Assembly: GCA_023415575.1 (NCBI GenBank)
Contig: JAEZKF010000007.1
Span: forward strand, 1 to 64,000
From: Bacillota bacterium
GTDB taxonomy: Bacteria > Bacillota > Clostridia > Oscillospirales > Ruminococcaceae
Length of the DNA: 64,000 nt
Direction of reading: 5' to 3'
Numbering within the stretch: the stretch's first letter is position 1; every line of letters starts with the position of its first letter. Below are positions 1-7,531 of the stretch, piece after piece. Under the pieces are notes generated by a model. That model saw only the letters and a list, made by a program, of their open reading frames with translations, searched no databases and had not been told where the DNA came from. The position numbers were made by a program, and so were the translations under genes.

Positions 1-48
1 TTTGATTACTGGCAATAATTCCTGCACCTTTTCATATTTCCTCGACAT
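1..48 (-). CDS. Transposase OrfA-like protein, N-terminal fragment
   Basis: Only the first 16 codons lie inside the window (MSRKYEKVQELLPVIK). They start at an ATG with a GGGGG-type ribosome binding site seven bases upstream. The residues resemble the N terminus of the small helix-turn-helix OrfA proteins of IS3-family elements, which bind the element's ends and are fused to the DDE integrase by frameshifting. The family call rests on this short stretch and on its position next to a truncated gene, so it is tentative. Confidence 0.4.
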   Translation of the reverse strand, partial: MSRKYEKVQELLPVIK

Positions 49-55
49 AGTAAAA

Positions 56-91
56 CCCCCAGATGTATTTCTATTGTCCTACATCAGGGGG
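56..91 (-). repeat. Inverted repeat over the transposase ribosome binding site
   Basis: Two 12-nt arms (56-67 and 80-91), each CCCCC/GGGGG plus a GATGTA/TACATC block with one central mismatch, flank a 12-nt loop. On the minus strand the inner arm carries the G-run that should be the ribosome binding site of the transposase. A transcript entering from outside the element would therefore fold and hide the start signal. Several insertion sequences, such as IS10 and IS200, use this kind of protection against read-through expression. Confidence 0.55.
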
Positions 92-98
92 TTTTTGT

Positions 99-299
99 CT
101 ATTGTCCGTTTTTACTGGTTCGGTTCACAATCTCTGTAAGGGCGCTGGTTAAAACCCGAACCCCTTGGGCGCTTGTGACCGCTCCCCCATCTGGCGAGAA
201 GAAGCGCAGCGAAAAATTCTCCACCTTGCCCAGAACCTGCACCGGGCCGAATGCGTCCAGCGTTTCAAACCCCTCAAACAGCAGTATGTTGATATCCAT
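99..299 (-). pseudogene. DJ-1/PfpI family protein, truncated by the insertion
   Basis: The first ~55 codons match the N-terminal half of DJ-1/PfpI (class I glutamine amidotransferase-like) proteins: a beta strand with NILLFEGFETLDAFGP, then a second strand with FFSPDGGAV. Full-length members have about 190 residues and a catalytic Cys near residue 100. Here the frame ends after 66 codons, where the insertion sequence begins, so the nucleophile-bearing half is missing. A clear GGAGG ribosome binding site precedes the ATG at 299. Members are chaperones, deglycases or putative proteases. No activity is expected from this remnant. Confidence 0.65.
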
Positions 300-331
300 G
301 TACTTTCCTCCGTCTTTTCGTTTATTGTCCT

Positions 332-841
332 TTACACCCTTTTTCGCATTACTTCACATACTGCGGGAGTGCCAAGCGTCAGCTCAACCGTATGCCCCGT
401 AAACGCAAACCCGTTTTTAAGGTAAAACCGCTTCGCCTTCTGGTTATCCCTTAGGACATCCAGTACAACATATGCAAACCCTTTCTCGCGCAGATGGGAA
501 AGGGCCTTGTCCATCAACGACTGGCCAACCCCTTTGCCGAGCCAGTTGGGGTGAAGGTAAATAGCGGTGATCTCTCCATCCTCGGGGTATTGCGGCATCC
601 TCGAAGGTTGCATCAGGACGGCACCTATTATCTGAGGCCCGCAGCAGGCAACCAGGACCTCCGTTTGCCCCGAGGGGAGGTTTCCTTCCAGCGATTCCAC
701 CCATCGGTCATCCGAAATTTGACTGAGATACGCAGCATCTACAATGCCCTGATAGGCAACCCGCCAGCTTTCAGCAAGCACTTGGCTGATGTTTGGGATA
801 TCGGCAGTACTTGCCTTGCGAATGATGATATCGTTTTGCAT
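332..841 (-). CDS. GNAT family N-acetyltransferase
   Basis: A 169-residue GCN5-related acetyltransferase that should transfer an acetyl group from acetyl-CoA to an amine. The substrate cannot be read from sequence. The acetyl-CoA binding motif A is visible as IYLHPNWLGKGVGQSLM around residues 90-107, followed by the motif B region with NQKAKRFYLKNGF. I chose the ATG at 841 rather than the upstream in-frame start at 856 because GAGGTG sits seven bases before it. The preceding methyltransferase gene ends at 853, so the two are probably co-transcribed. Confidence 0.8.
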   Translation of the reverse strand: MQNDIIIRKASTADIPNISQVLAESWRVAYQGIVDAAYLSQISDDRWVESLEGNLPSGQTEVLVACCGPQIIGAVLMQPSRMPQYPEDGEITAIYLHPNWLGKGVGQSLMDKALSHLREKGFAYVVLDVLRDNQKAKRFYLKNGFAFTGHTVELTLGTPAVCEVMRKRV

Positions 842-852
842 GGCAGTGCACC

Positions 853-1482
853 TCAATGTTTTCTGTAATCAAGCCGGATAAACTGTTTTGCGTTGGGCAG
901 CTTTATCACTTCGCGCAGGATGCCCGTGTAGCCGATGTCCCGCATGGCCGCAGATAGCGCGTGTTCATCGATATCTCTGTGCAGGGCGCTGATTGCCTGG
1001 AACTTGTCAGCATAAGGGGAACGAGACACAAACTGCTCTCCGAGGCTTTGCTGGATGACACACGAGACGTACCGCGGGCCTGCCGCCTTCATGTGGCGGG
1101 TAAAGATTTCAATACCGATATATTCGACCAAGAGGTTTGCAATGATAAGGTCTGCCTCGGGCAGGCTGGTTTCGGCACTGGATAAGTCGCAGCACAGGAG
1201 CTTAAGACACTCGCCCAAGTGGGCATACCGTCTTTGGCAGACATCAAGGTACTCCCTGTTGACGTCTACACCATACACCCGCATTATCCTTGCAGGGTTA
1301 ATATGGCTAAGTCCGTTGCCGCCCGCAACTCCAAGGATGGTGACACTGCTTACTTCATACGCATCAAGCTGCCGGCGGGTGATTTGGTCAAGGGTCTGCA
1401 GCTGGTACACCTCATCAAGGCTCATATGGGCCTCGTAATCCGAAAGCGGGACTGTCTCCCACGGGTGCACGCACGAGTTCAT
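853..1482 (-). CDS. Class I SAM-dependent methyltransferase
   Basis: A 209-residue protein with the Rossmann-type AdoMet-binding glycine loop ILGVAGGNGLSHI at residues ~48-60, an acidic strand end (YGVDVNREYLDVC) and a motif II-like DLIIANLLVEYIG. Class I methyltransferases act in the cytoplasm on small molecules, RNA or protein. Nothing here fixes the substrate. It lies between a macrodomain gene and a GNAT gene on the same strand with short gaps, so it is likely part of the same transcript. The family is clear and the substrate unknown. Confidence 0.75.
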   Translation of the reverse strand: MNSCVHPWETVPLSDYEAHMSLDEVYQLQTLDQITRRQLDAYEVSSVTILGVAGGNGLSHINPARIMRVYGVDVNREYLDVCQRRYAHLGECLKLLCCDLSSAETSLPEADLIIANLLVEYIGIEIFTRHMKAAGPRYVSCVIQQSLGEQFVSRSPYADKFQAISALHRDIDEHALSAAMRDIGYTGILREVIKLPNAKQFIRLDYRKH

Positions 1483-1503
1483 GACAAAACTCCTTCCCCT
1501 GCC

Positions 1504-2016
1504 CTATTTGAGATGCCGCGCGAGCGCCTCATCATAAAACTGCTTGGTGCGGTCATCAAAGCATACCATGGTAACGCGGTCTAATGTCGTGTCCTGCGCA
1601 AGGAATGTCAGGATGGTTTTTACCGCTATGTCGCTTGCTTTGTCAAGCGGAAACCGGTACACTCCTGTGCTGATGGACGGAAACGCCACCGTGCGGCAAC
1701 CTTGCGCAACCGCAAGCGAAAGACATTCACGGTAGCAGCTTGCAAGCAGGTCGGCTTCGCTGTGGTCTCCTCCGCGCCAAATCGGTCCCGGGGTGTGGAT
1801 GACATACTTCGCGGGCAGGCGGTAGCCCTTTGTCAGCTTGGCCTTGCCTGTTTCGCAACCGCCCAGCGTTTTGCATTCGGCCAGCAGCTCCGGCCCTGCC
1901 GCGGCATGGATGGCGCCGTCCACCCCGCCGCCGCCAAGCAGCGTCGTATTTGCGGCATTGACGATAGCATCCACCGCAATTTTTGTGATGTCGCCCTTGA
2001 TAACTTCCAGTCTCAT
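1504..2016 (-). CDS. Macrodomain protein, O-acetyl-ADP-ribose deacetylase type
   Basis: A 170-residue single macrodomain. VDAIVNAANTTLLGGGGVDGAIHAAAG near the N terminus and ISTGVYRFPLDKA further on are the two ADP-ribose-binding loops of the YmdB/MacroD class, which hydrolyse O-acetyl-ADP-ribose or mono-ADP-ribosyl groups. An upstream TTG at 2031 is in frame. The ATG at 2016 has GGGAG at good spacing and overlaps the stop of the upstream GNAT gene as ATGA, which indicates translational coupling. The Asn of the VNAAN motif and the Gly-rich loop are present, so it should be active. Confidence 0.85.
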   Translation of the reverse strand: MRLEVIKGDITKIAVDAIVNAANTTLLGGGGVDGAIHAAAGPELLAECKTLGGCETGKAKLTKGYRLPAKYVIHTPGPIWRGGDHSEADLLASCYRECLSLAVAQGCRTVAFPSISTGVYRFPLDKASDIAVKTILTFLAQDTTLDRVTMVCFDDRTKQFYDEALARHLK

Positions 2017-2459
2017 TTTTGCTTCTCCCAAACCATCGGCGTGTATCTAATACCGTCCTCGAGCTGCTCGCAGTCGGTCGGCACAAAGCCCAGCTTCTTG
2101 TAGATTTCCACCGCGTAGGGCGACGAGTGCACCGTAACGGTTGTGTGCCCGCTCGTCGCAGCAGCTACTAAGCCTTTTGCTATCCCCTTATTATGATGCT
2201 GCTTATCCACAAAAAGCAGGCTGATGTGAGAGGGCTTACGCATGGCGATTACTCCGGTAATAACCCCGTCTTCCTCGCTGTACCACAGGTCAATCTCCCC
2301 TTTGGCCATGCGATTTTTCATCGCGTCAAGCTCGATAAACTCCCGGAAGGTGGCGATACCCTTCTCGCTGTACTCGGGCGCTTCAAACTCACTGAATACG
2401 CGCCAAATGAGGTCAAGCGCCTCCTTAAGTCGTTCCGGCTGCATCTTTTGAATTGTCAT
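2013..2459 (-). CDS. GNAT family N-acetyltransferase
   Basis: A 148-residue acetyltransferase. The acetyl-CoA loop reads LLFVDKQHHNKGIAKGLV (Q-x-x-x-G-I-A/G form) at about residues 80-97, and the C-terminal motif is SPYAVEIYKKLGFVPT. It overlaps the downstream macrodomain gene by four bases. Its start also overlaps the last 35 bases of the upstream serine hydrolase gene, so these three are one translational unit. The substrate is unknown. Confidence 0.8.
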   Translation of the reverse strand: MTIQKMQPERLKEALDLIWRVFSEFEAPEYSEKGIATFREFIELDAMKNRMAKGEIDLWYSEEDGVITGVIAMRKPSHISLLFVDKQHHNKGIAKGLVAAATSGHTTVTVHSSPYAVEIYKKLGFVPTDCEQLEDGIRYTPMVWEKQK

Positions 2460-3954
2460 ACTTATCCTCTTTTCGTGATTTGCTTATCTTTGGATGTGTC
2501 TGCCCTGTGACTACTGCACCAAGCAGGAGGATGGATACTACAAAGAGCGATGCAAGCCCAATCGGGATGCTGTACGGCCCCCAGGTAAGTACATCCCCCC
2601 ATCTGCCGCCAAAGGTACCCGGAATGATGATAATCATCACGACAGAAATCACCAATGGCAGACACGCAAGAGCAAGCTTCCATCTCATCTTAAACTTCTG
2701 TTTCGTCCTAAGAGCCTTTTTGTACTGCAAAATGACCCTTACAATGTAAATCAACAAGAAAGCGAGCAACCCGAGACACACAAGGGTTATAGCAGAGTAG
2801 ATTGTATCAAAGATTGTCCATATGTCCGTCCGGTAGGGCTTTGTCGGCTTGCCCTCTAAAACGGCAAAGATGTTGTCACAAAGGTCGGCCGTATCTGCCG
2901 ATGCGTTGATGTTGGTGAGAACACCGACCGCTGTGCTGCTGTCCTTTTTCATATAAACCAAGGAGGAGTAGTTTGGCGTGCCGCCCGCGTGGTAGATTTC
3001 TCCCGTATCTGTCACATACCACCCGCAAGCGTAGGATGTGCTGTCATCCGCCCCATGGGGCATACCGATGACATGGGATTTTTCAATCAGCCGCTCAAAC
3101 TGGGGAGATACCTCGGCTAAGCCCATCTGAATCTGCATCCACCTGCCGAGATCGCGTGCAGTTGAGTACAGGTACCCTGCCGGAATACCCCCCTTTGAGA
3201 TCCGGGTAGTATAGGGCCAAGACCGAAAGAAGGTAAGGCGGCTCCCCTGCGCGGTAAGGCCTGTGTCGGTTGCCTCCTGCGCGACAGCATAGGTTTCATT
3301 GAGTCCAAGGGGAGTGAAAATCCGCTCCTTCATAAAATTCTCGTAGGTTTGGCCCGACACCACTTCGATGATATAGCCGAGCAGGTTATAGTTTGCGTTT
3401 GCGTAGGCATAGCCCTTTGAGGGGTAAAAGGAAAGCTCCCTCCCGCTCATAGACCGGGCAAAGTCCTCGAGTGACATATCCGGCTTTGCGGACGGGTAGA
3501 GAATCTCGTAGTTTGTAAACCCGCTGGTTTGGTGCAGAAGGTTTTCAATCTTAAAATCGGCTGGCTTGACCTCACTTCCCTGATACGTCGCTGTAAACCA
3601 CGGGATATACTTGCTTACAGGGTCATCTATCGACAGCTTCCCCTCATCCTCAAGCAGGAGGATGCCCAAGGCCGTAAAGCCCTTGGAAATCGAGCCGATC
3701 TGATAAAGCGTTGCTTCATCAGTCTTTGCCGTTTTTGCATTATCCCGAAACCCGTATGAGAGGTAGCTTACGTCATCACCCTGCACGATGACTACCGACA
3801 CACTGGATATCTTCGCCTTTTCCATGGCTTCAAGAACCGTGGCGTCTATCTCATCGACGGGTAGATCCTGCGCAAATACAGGCAAGGCGGTCATAACACA
3901 GAGAATTGATACAAGCAGCAGACAGATGGTCTTTTTAAGTCCTTTGAAAAACAT
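2425..3954 (-). CDS. Membrane-anchored class C beta-lactamase-related serine hydrolase
   Basis: A 509-residue protein of the serine beta-lactamase/penicillin-binding protein-like family. It has an N-terminal signal sequence (KKTICLLLVSILCVMTALPVFA), then the catalytic SxxK as SISK, the YxN motif as YAN and the third-box equivalent as HAG. Three or four hydrophobic membrane segments follow after residue ~390. The catalytic domain is therefore predicted outside the cell and tethered by its C terminus. Relatives include esterases, D-aminopeptidases and peptidoglycan hydrolases, so beta-lactam resistance should not be assumed. The ATG at 3954 is chosen over an earlier in-frame start because it has GGGGGA nearby and begins the signal peptide. 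Confidence 0.8.
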   Translation of the reverse strand: MFFKGLKKTICLLLVSILCVMTALPVFAQDLPVDEIDATVLEAMEKAKISSVSVVIVQGDDVSYLSYGFRDNAKTAKTDEATLYQIGSISKGFTALGILLLEDEGKLSIDDPVSKYIPWFTATYQGSEVKPADFKIENLLHQTSGFTNYEILYPSAKPDMSLEDFARSMSGRELSFYPSKGYAYANANYNLLGYIIEVVSGQTYENFMKERIFTPLGLNETYAVAQEATDTGLTAQGSRLTFFRSWPYTTRISKGGIPAGYLYSTARDLGRWMQIQMGLAEVSPQFERLIEKSHVIGMPHGADDSTSYACGWYVTDTGEIYHAGGTPNYSSLVYMKKDSSTAVGVLTNINASADTADLCDNIFAVLEGKPTKPYRTDIWTIFDTIYSAITLVCLGLLAFLLIYIVRVILQYKKALRTKQKFKMRWKLALACLPLVISVVMIIIIPGTFGGRWGDVLTWGPYSIPIGLASLFVVSILLLGAVVTGQTHPKISKSRKEDKYDNSKDAAGTT

Positions 3955-4009
3955 TGGTTGTCCCCCACTAGATAAAATGTCTTTATACCATAGTTGTAAT
4001 AGTAGGAGT

Positions 4010-4897
4010 TTAGAAGAAAGAAAGCTGGCTAGGTTCATAGCCCCGCTTATAGGCTAGGATGATATCATTCATACGGTATAATAGGCCGAGGCAATCGCAT
4101 TCCTGCTTAAAGACGTTCCACAGGGCTTTTGACCGCGGGCTTTGGCAGGCATAGCGGTCTCCAAACCGGGCAATGTATTGCTCGCGCAGGCCCTGACCTG
4201 CAAAACGCTCGTTTAAGCAGTGAAAAAAATGGTCGCGCTGATTGGCGCGCAAAGTCACACCGAAAATGGGATAGACAAACCTTGCTCCGCACTCCTTTGC
4301 ACGGCGTACCACTGTGAGCACATTCTCGTCGCTATCTAGGATAAACGGCAGCACCGGCATCAGAAGCACGCCTGTGAAGATTCCGGCGTCTGAAAGCTTC
4401 CGCAGGGCGTTCAGCCGCTCGGATGGAGGCGGGGCATGGGGTTCAATACGACTTGCGAGCGCATCATCGGCCGTGGTGATGGTCATCTTCACTAAGACCG
4501 GCGAGTGCTCTGTGATATTGCGCAATATGTCCGTATCCCGTGTGACTAATGGACTTTTGGTGGCAATCCCCACCCCAAAGCCGTAGGCATCTATGAGCTC
4601 CAGCGCATGACGGGTCAGTTCAAGGTCCCGCTCAAAGGGGTTGTATGGGTCGCTCATTGCACCCATGCCGATGACCGCGGTTTTTACCTTGCGCTGCAGG
4701 TCATTACGCAGAATAACAAGGGCATCCTTCTTTGCGCGGACGCGGTCGAAGTCCTCTACGTGGTAGCAGTCGCTGCGGCTGTCGCAATAGATGCAGCCGT
4801 GGCTGCAGCCCTTGTAGATGTTCATTGTGTATTCGGTTCCAAACCACGAGGTATCCTTGGTTCTGGATAAAAGCGATTTTGCAGGTATATACTCCAT
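4010..4897 (-). CDS. SPL family radical SAM protein
   Basis: A 295-residue radical SAM protein. The cluster-binding motif is CSHGCIYC at residues ~31-38, which gives the CxxxCxxC spacing, and YKGCSHGCIYCDSRSDCYH is typical of the spore photoproduct lyase-like (SPL) or Rv2578c-like group. Conserved GMGAMSDPYNPFE and ATKSPLVTRD segments support the group. Such proteins bind a [4Fe-4S] cluster and generate a 5'-deoxyadenosyl radical. True spore photoproduct lyases repair UV-induced thymine lesions in spores, but many clostridial paralogues have no known substrate. It lies ten bases downstream of manA. Confidence 0.8.
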   Translation of the reverse strand: MEYIPAKSLLSRTKDTSWFGTEYTMNIYKGCSHGCIYCDSRSDCYHVEDFDRVRAKKDALVILRNDLQRKVKTAVIGMGAMSDPYNPFERDLELTRHALELIDAYGFGVGIATKSPLVTRDTDILRNITEHSPVLVKMTITTADDALASRIEPHAPPPSERLNALRKLSDAGIFTGVLLMPVLPFILDSDENVLTVVRRAKECGARFVYPIFGVTLRANQRDHFFHCLNERFAGQGLREQYIARFGDRYACQSPRSKALWNVFKQECDCLGLLYRMNDIILAYKRGYEPSQLSFF

Positions 4898-4906
4898 AGC
4901 CTTCCC

Positions 4907-5869
4907 CTATACGGTGGTGTGCAGCATGGTGAGGTTGCCGGTCACCCGGTACTCGCCAAACCCTGCGGGCACGAACAGGCTGTCACCCCTGCTGATTCTG
5001 ACAACCTGCCCGCCGTTTTCAACCATTCCTTCCCCTTCAATGCAAAGCAGCGAATGGAAGGAGGACTTATCCGCATTTAGTGATGCCTGTTTTGTGATGA
5101 GATACTCATGTACCGTAAAATAATCACATCGGCTAAGGCAGCGCTTTTGGCAGCCGTCTAAGACCTGATACTCTTTTTCCGCGCTGCCGATGGGTGGAGC
5201 TGCCTGTGTGATGGTGACATCCAGTGCCTTTTGGATATGAAGCTCTCTCGGCTTTCCGTCAGCGCCCACACGCCCGTAGTCATATACGCGGTAAGTCGTG
5301 TTGGAGTTTTGCTGAATCTCCGCAATCAGGATGCCCGCCCCGATGGCGTGGATGGTTCCGGCCTTGATGAAGAACACATCACCCTTTTTAACCGGCACCT
5401 CGTTGAGGGCGGATTCAAGCGTGCCTTTTGCAATTAACTCTTCAAACTGCTCTTTGCTGATGCTGCGCGAAAAGCCGCAGTACAGCTTTGCACCCGGCTC
5501 GCAGTCTACGACGTACCACATCTCGGTTTTGCCGTAGCCACCCTCTGTGCGCAGGGCGTATTCATCGTCGGGGTGAACCTGAATGGAGAGGTCGCTTTTT
5601 GCATCGATAAGCTTAATCAGCACCGGGAAAAAGTCAAACCGCCTGCAGTTTGTACCGAGCACCTCATCCCCGCACTTCTTTATATATTCACTCAGAGATA
5701 GGCCATCGTACTGTCCGCCCGTAATGACGGATTCCCCGTCGGGGTGGCAGGAAAGCTCCCAGCTTTCGGCGACACGGGGCAGTAGTGTTTGTTTGCCAAA
5801 CCGATTCTTTAGCGCGGTGCCGCCCCAGATGTAGTCCTTTAGTGCCGCTTTCAGCTTGATGATTTCCAT
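4907..5869 (-). CDS. manA: Mannose-6-phosphate isomerase, class I
   Basis: A 320-residue type I phosphomannose isomerase (short Bacillota form), which interconverts fructose 6-phosphate and mannose 6-phosphate in the cytosol. The zinc site is visible as SIQVHPDDEYA, with the second ligand region KTEMWYV and the cupin loop GTIHAIGAGILIAEIQQNSNTTYRVYDYGR. The N terminus LKAALKDYIWGGTALKNRFG is characteristic. A pairing of the short enzyme with a C-terminal cupin-like half is normal for the family. It begins the minus-strand run that continues into the radical SAM gene. Confidence 0.92.
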   Translation of the reverse strand: MEIIKLKAALKDYIWGGTALKNRFGKQTLLPRVAESWELSCHPDGESVITGGQYDGLSLSEYIKKCGDEVLGTNCRRFDFFPVLIKLIDAKSDLSIQVHPDDEYALRTEGGYGKTEMWYVVDCEPGAKLYCGFSRSISKEQFEELIAKGTLESALNEVPVKKGDVFFIKAGTIHAIGAGILIAEIQQNSNTTYRVYDYGRVGADGKPRELHIQKALDVTITQAAPPIGSAEKEYQVLDGCQKRCLSRCDYFTVHEYLITKQASLNADKSSFHSLLCIEGEGMVENGGQVVRISRGDSLFVPAGFGEYRVTGNLTMLHTTV

Positions 5870-6011
5870 ATGAATCTCCTATATAATCCGTTTGGCTTGG
5901 TTCAGAAAAGAAAAATTTACCTTATCTTAACCAATTATACTATAAGTTTGCGTGCTGGGCAAAGAAGAAAGCGACAGAGAAGCTGCATCTTTAATAATAG
6001 AAGGGCAAAAC

Positions 6012-6045
6012 CAAACGGGGCGGACTTATGTGTCCGCCCCGTTTG
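6012..6045 (-). terminator. Terminator after the pilin genes
   Basis: Two 14-nt arms (6012-6025 and 6032-6045) form a perfect GC-rich stem with a six-base loop. On the minus strand it is followed by GGTTTT. It lies 18 bases after the stop of the pseudopilin gene and should end the pilin transcript before manA. Confidence 0.75.
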
Positions 6046-6062
6046 AGAAAAGGAGTTTATAT

Positions 6063-6479
6063 CTATTTGCTAGAGGTAATCTCTTCACCGGGTATGGTCA
6101 CCGTTTTATTGCCCTCGGTGTACCGGATGCCGCGCACATAGCCGTTTTCGTCCAGTGTTACGGTCAGCTTACCCTTAATGCTGCCGCCGACGTACTTGTG
6201 CAAAAACTCGCTTTGCTCGGTAATCGGCGCGGCGAGGTCGTTCTCCTCCCGATCAGGGGATGCGCTGCCGCGTCCGGACGCCGTATAGTCAAGCACCGCC
6301 ATATACAGGGTGCGCGCCGTACCAATCAGCGCTACCTCCCGCGAGCGGTTGATGATTTCGGTGATATACGCAAGCATCACTCCGACCACCACAAGCAGAA
6401 TCAATGCGCATACCATAACCTCAAAGATGCGCTGCTTGTCCCGGTCGGCGCGCTGGAATGCCTTAATATGTTCGAGCAC
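6063..6479 (-). CDS. Small membrane-anchored pseudopilin-like protein
   Basis: A 138-residue protein with one N-terminal hydrophobic helix (VMVCALILLVVVGVMLAYI, residues ~21-39) and a soluble remainder. The layout resembles the pilin after it, with a helix leading into TARTLYMAVLDY that parallels the pilin's GKTLYTAAQAYVTD and a similar C-terminal TVTLDENGYVRGIRYTEGNKTVTIP. It lacks the G^FTLIEL prepilin peptidase site, so it would not be processed as a canonical pilin. It lies immediately downstream of the pilin gene. I infer an accessory or minor pseudopilin. No named family was recognised. Confidence 0.55.
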   Translation of the reverse strand: MLEHIKAFQRADRDKQRIFEVMVCALILLVVVGVMLAYITEIINRSREVALIGTARTLYMAVLDYTASGRGSASPDREENDLAAPITEQSEFLHKYVGGSIKGKLTVTLDENGYVRGIRYTEGNKTVTIPGEEITSSK

Positions 6480-6571
6480 GGTAATCCCCCTTGTTGCTGC
6501 TAGTAAATTGCAAGGTCATGCGGGATATTATTGCTCATTTAATAAAATATGGATATCCGGTTCTTAAAGAT

Positions 6572-6594
6572 GGCTCCGGCACAAAGCCGGAGCC
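6572..6594 (-). terminator. Hairpin between the pilin and pseudopilin genes
   Basis: Nine-base arms GGCTCCGGC/GCCGGAGCC flank a five-base loop, 29 bases after the pilin stop. No long U-run follows on the minus strand. It is therefore more likely an attenuator or mRNA-stabilising hairpin that makes the first gene more abundant than the second. Confidence 0.5.
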
Positions 6595-6622
6595 GATGTT
6601 ACTTGAAAAGAAAACCATTCAA

Positions 6623-7045
6623 TTAGGTGGTAGAAGTAGATGAAGTGGAGCCCTCAGGGAAAGTAACAGTGATGCCATTTTCGGTGTATGTACAACTTGT
6701 GATGTTTCCTTTGGCATCGATACTATTTACGGTAAATGTTGCACCCGATTTCAAATCGCTTGTCAATAAGTTTGCTGTCTTTAAAGTTGAAACGGTAATA
6801 GTATTAGCTGCCGGTACAGCCTGACCCTTTACTTGAACCAAATCTGTTACATAAGCCTGTGCCGCTGTATACAGCGTTTTTCCTGTTGCCTTTACAGAGG
6901 CTTCCTTCGCACTGTTGATAAAGCCAATCATCGAAGGAACAAGGATAGCGATAAGGATACCGAGGATAGCGATAACCACGATGAGCTCGATGAGCGTGAA
7001 GCCGCGGTTCTTCTTGGCTATCAGGGCGCACATTTTCTTAAACAT
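6623..7045 (-). CDS. Type IV pilin-like protein
   Basis: A 140-residue prepilin. A short basic leader (MFKKMCALIAKKNRG) is followed by the prepilin peptidase site G^FTLIELIVVIAILGILIAILVP. The conserved Glu at +5 is present, and then comes the long amphipathic helix and a Thr/Ser-rich C terminus. The ATG at 7045 has GGAGGT seven bases upstream and gives a leader of normal length, so upstream in-frame starts are not used. No assembly ATPase, platform protein or prepilin peptidase is in the window. They must lie elsewhere, or the protein serves another pseudopilin machine such as DNA uptake. Confidence 0.85.
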   Translation of the reverse strand: MFKKMCALIAKKNRGFTLIELIVVIAILGILIAILVPSMIGFINSAKEASVKATGKTLYTAAQAYVTDLVQVKGQAVPAANTITVSTLKTANLLTSDLKSGATFTVNSIDAKGNITSCTYTENGITVTFPEGSTSSTSTT

Positions 7046-7231
7046 AAATTTTACCTCCATCATTTTTTCTTTTTTCGAAACGGGTTTGCCTATGTTATTC
7101 CTGCAAAATCCGTTTTTAGACACTTGTCTTAAATAAATTTATAATCTTTCCGGCGCAAATGCAAGCGCCAAACCTTACCCACTTCCTTTCCACACATTTC
7201 TCGACGCTACTGTCGCGATTTAATATACCAA

Positions 7232-7237
7232 ATTATA
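7232..7237 (-). promoter_or_regulatory. Extended -10 promoter element of the pilin operon
   Basis: On the minus strand TGCTATAAT (extended -10) lies about 185 bases upstream of the pilin start codon. No good -35 hexamer is visible at 17 bases, as expected for an extended -10 promoter. The transcribed leader holds a small GGCGC/GCGCC hairpin at 7153-7169. Confidence 0.5.
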
Positions 7238-7452
7238 GCATATGTAATGGAAAAAGTACACACCGTTTGCACAATCTGTCTGATACTTACCAGCCGCTTA
7301 CATTTCGATTTTGCTGCAAAGGCTGCGAAATGTGCGGATGATGTCAAAGTAAAACAAAACTGCGCGAGGGGTGATGTCGGCTTTTCGTGAAAAAAGACAA
7401 AGAAGCAATGAAAAATTCCCCAATTCAGGCAGGGGCGTGCGCATATTAACCA

Positions 7453-7481
7453 TTGACAAAGGTAAAATGCTGGAATATTAT
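7453..7481 (+). promoter_or_regulatory. Sigma-A promoter of nrdDG
   Basis: TTGACA at 7453-7458 and TATTAT at 7476-7481 are separated by exactly 17 bases. Transcription should start near 7488, leaving a leader of about 220 bases before the nrdD start codon. The leader stays open in the nrdD frame but shows no family homology. No known riboswitch was recognised in it. Confidence 0.75.
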
Positions 7482-7483
7482 AT

Positions 7484-7531
7484 ATAATATATACAGTATA
7501 TCAGGCCTATGTACAAAACAAGATATTGTGT
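7484..7531 (+). promoter_or_regulatory. Tandem NrdR-box-like sites
   Basis: Compared with the NrdR consensus ACACWATATATWGTGT, the 16-mer at 7516-7531 matches 14 positions and the one at 7484-7499 matches 12. The sites are 32 bp apart, about three helical turns, which is the usual arrangement for cooperative NrdR binding. They lie just downstream of the -10 box, where a repressor would block initiation. NrdR represses ribonucleotide reductase genes when dATP/ATP levels indicate sufficient deoxynucleotides. The nrdR gene itself is not in the window. Confidence 0.7.

Larger units (their letters stand above)
1..130 (-). mobile_element. Edge of an IS3-like insertion sequence
   Basis: The left edge of the window appears to be one end of an insertion sequence reading leftwards out of the window. 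It contains the start of a short helix-turn-helix-like transposase ORF and a 12-bp inverted repeat just upstream of it. It also abruptly ends the homology of the neighbouring DJ-1/PfpI gene. The outer boundary is set near 126-130 because the minus strand there begins with TG and the decamer GGACAATAGA occurs twice inside it. Terminal repeats and target duplication cannot be checked because the other end is outside the window. Confidence 0.45.

Noticed and set aside
2425..3954. Antibiotic-resistance beta-lactamase
   Set aside because: The motifs SISK, YAN and HAG are shared by esterases and peptidases of the family, and the C-terminal membrane domain is not found in resistance enzymes.
7060..7110. 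AGGCAAACC in the pilin leader, reminiscent of a c-di-GMP-I riboswitch
   Set aside because: The second conserved block (ACGCAAAGC type) and the tetraloop receptor are absent, and the distance to the ribosome binding site is too short for the full aptamer.
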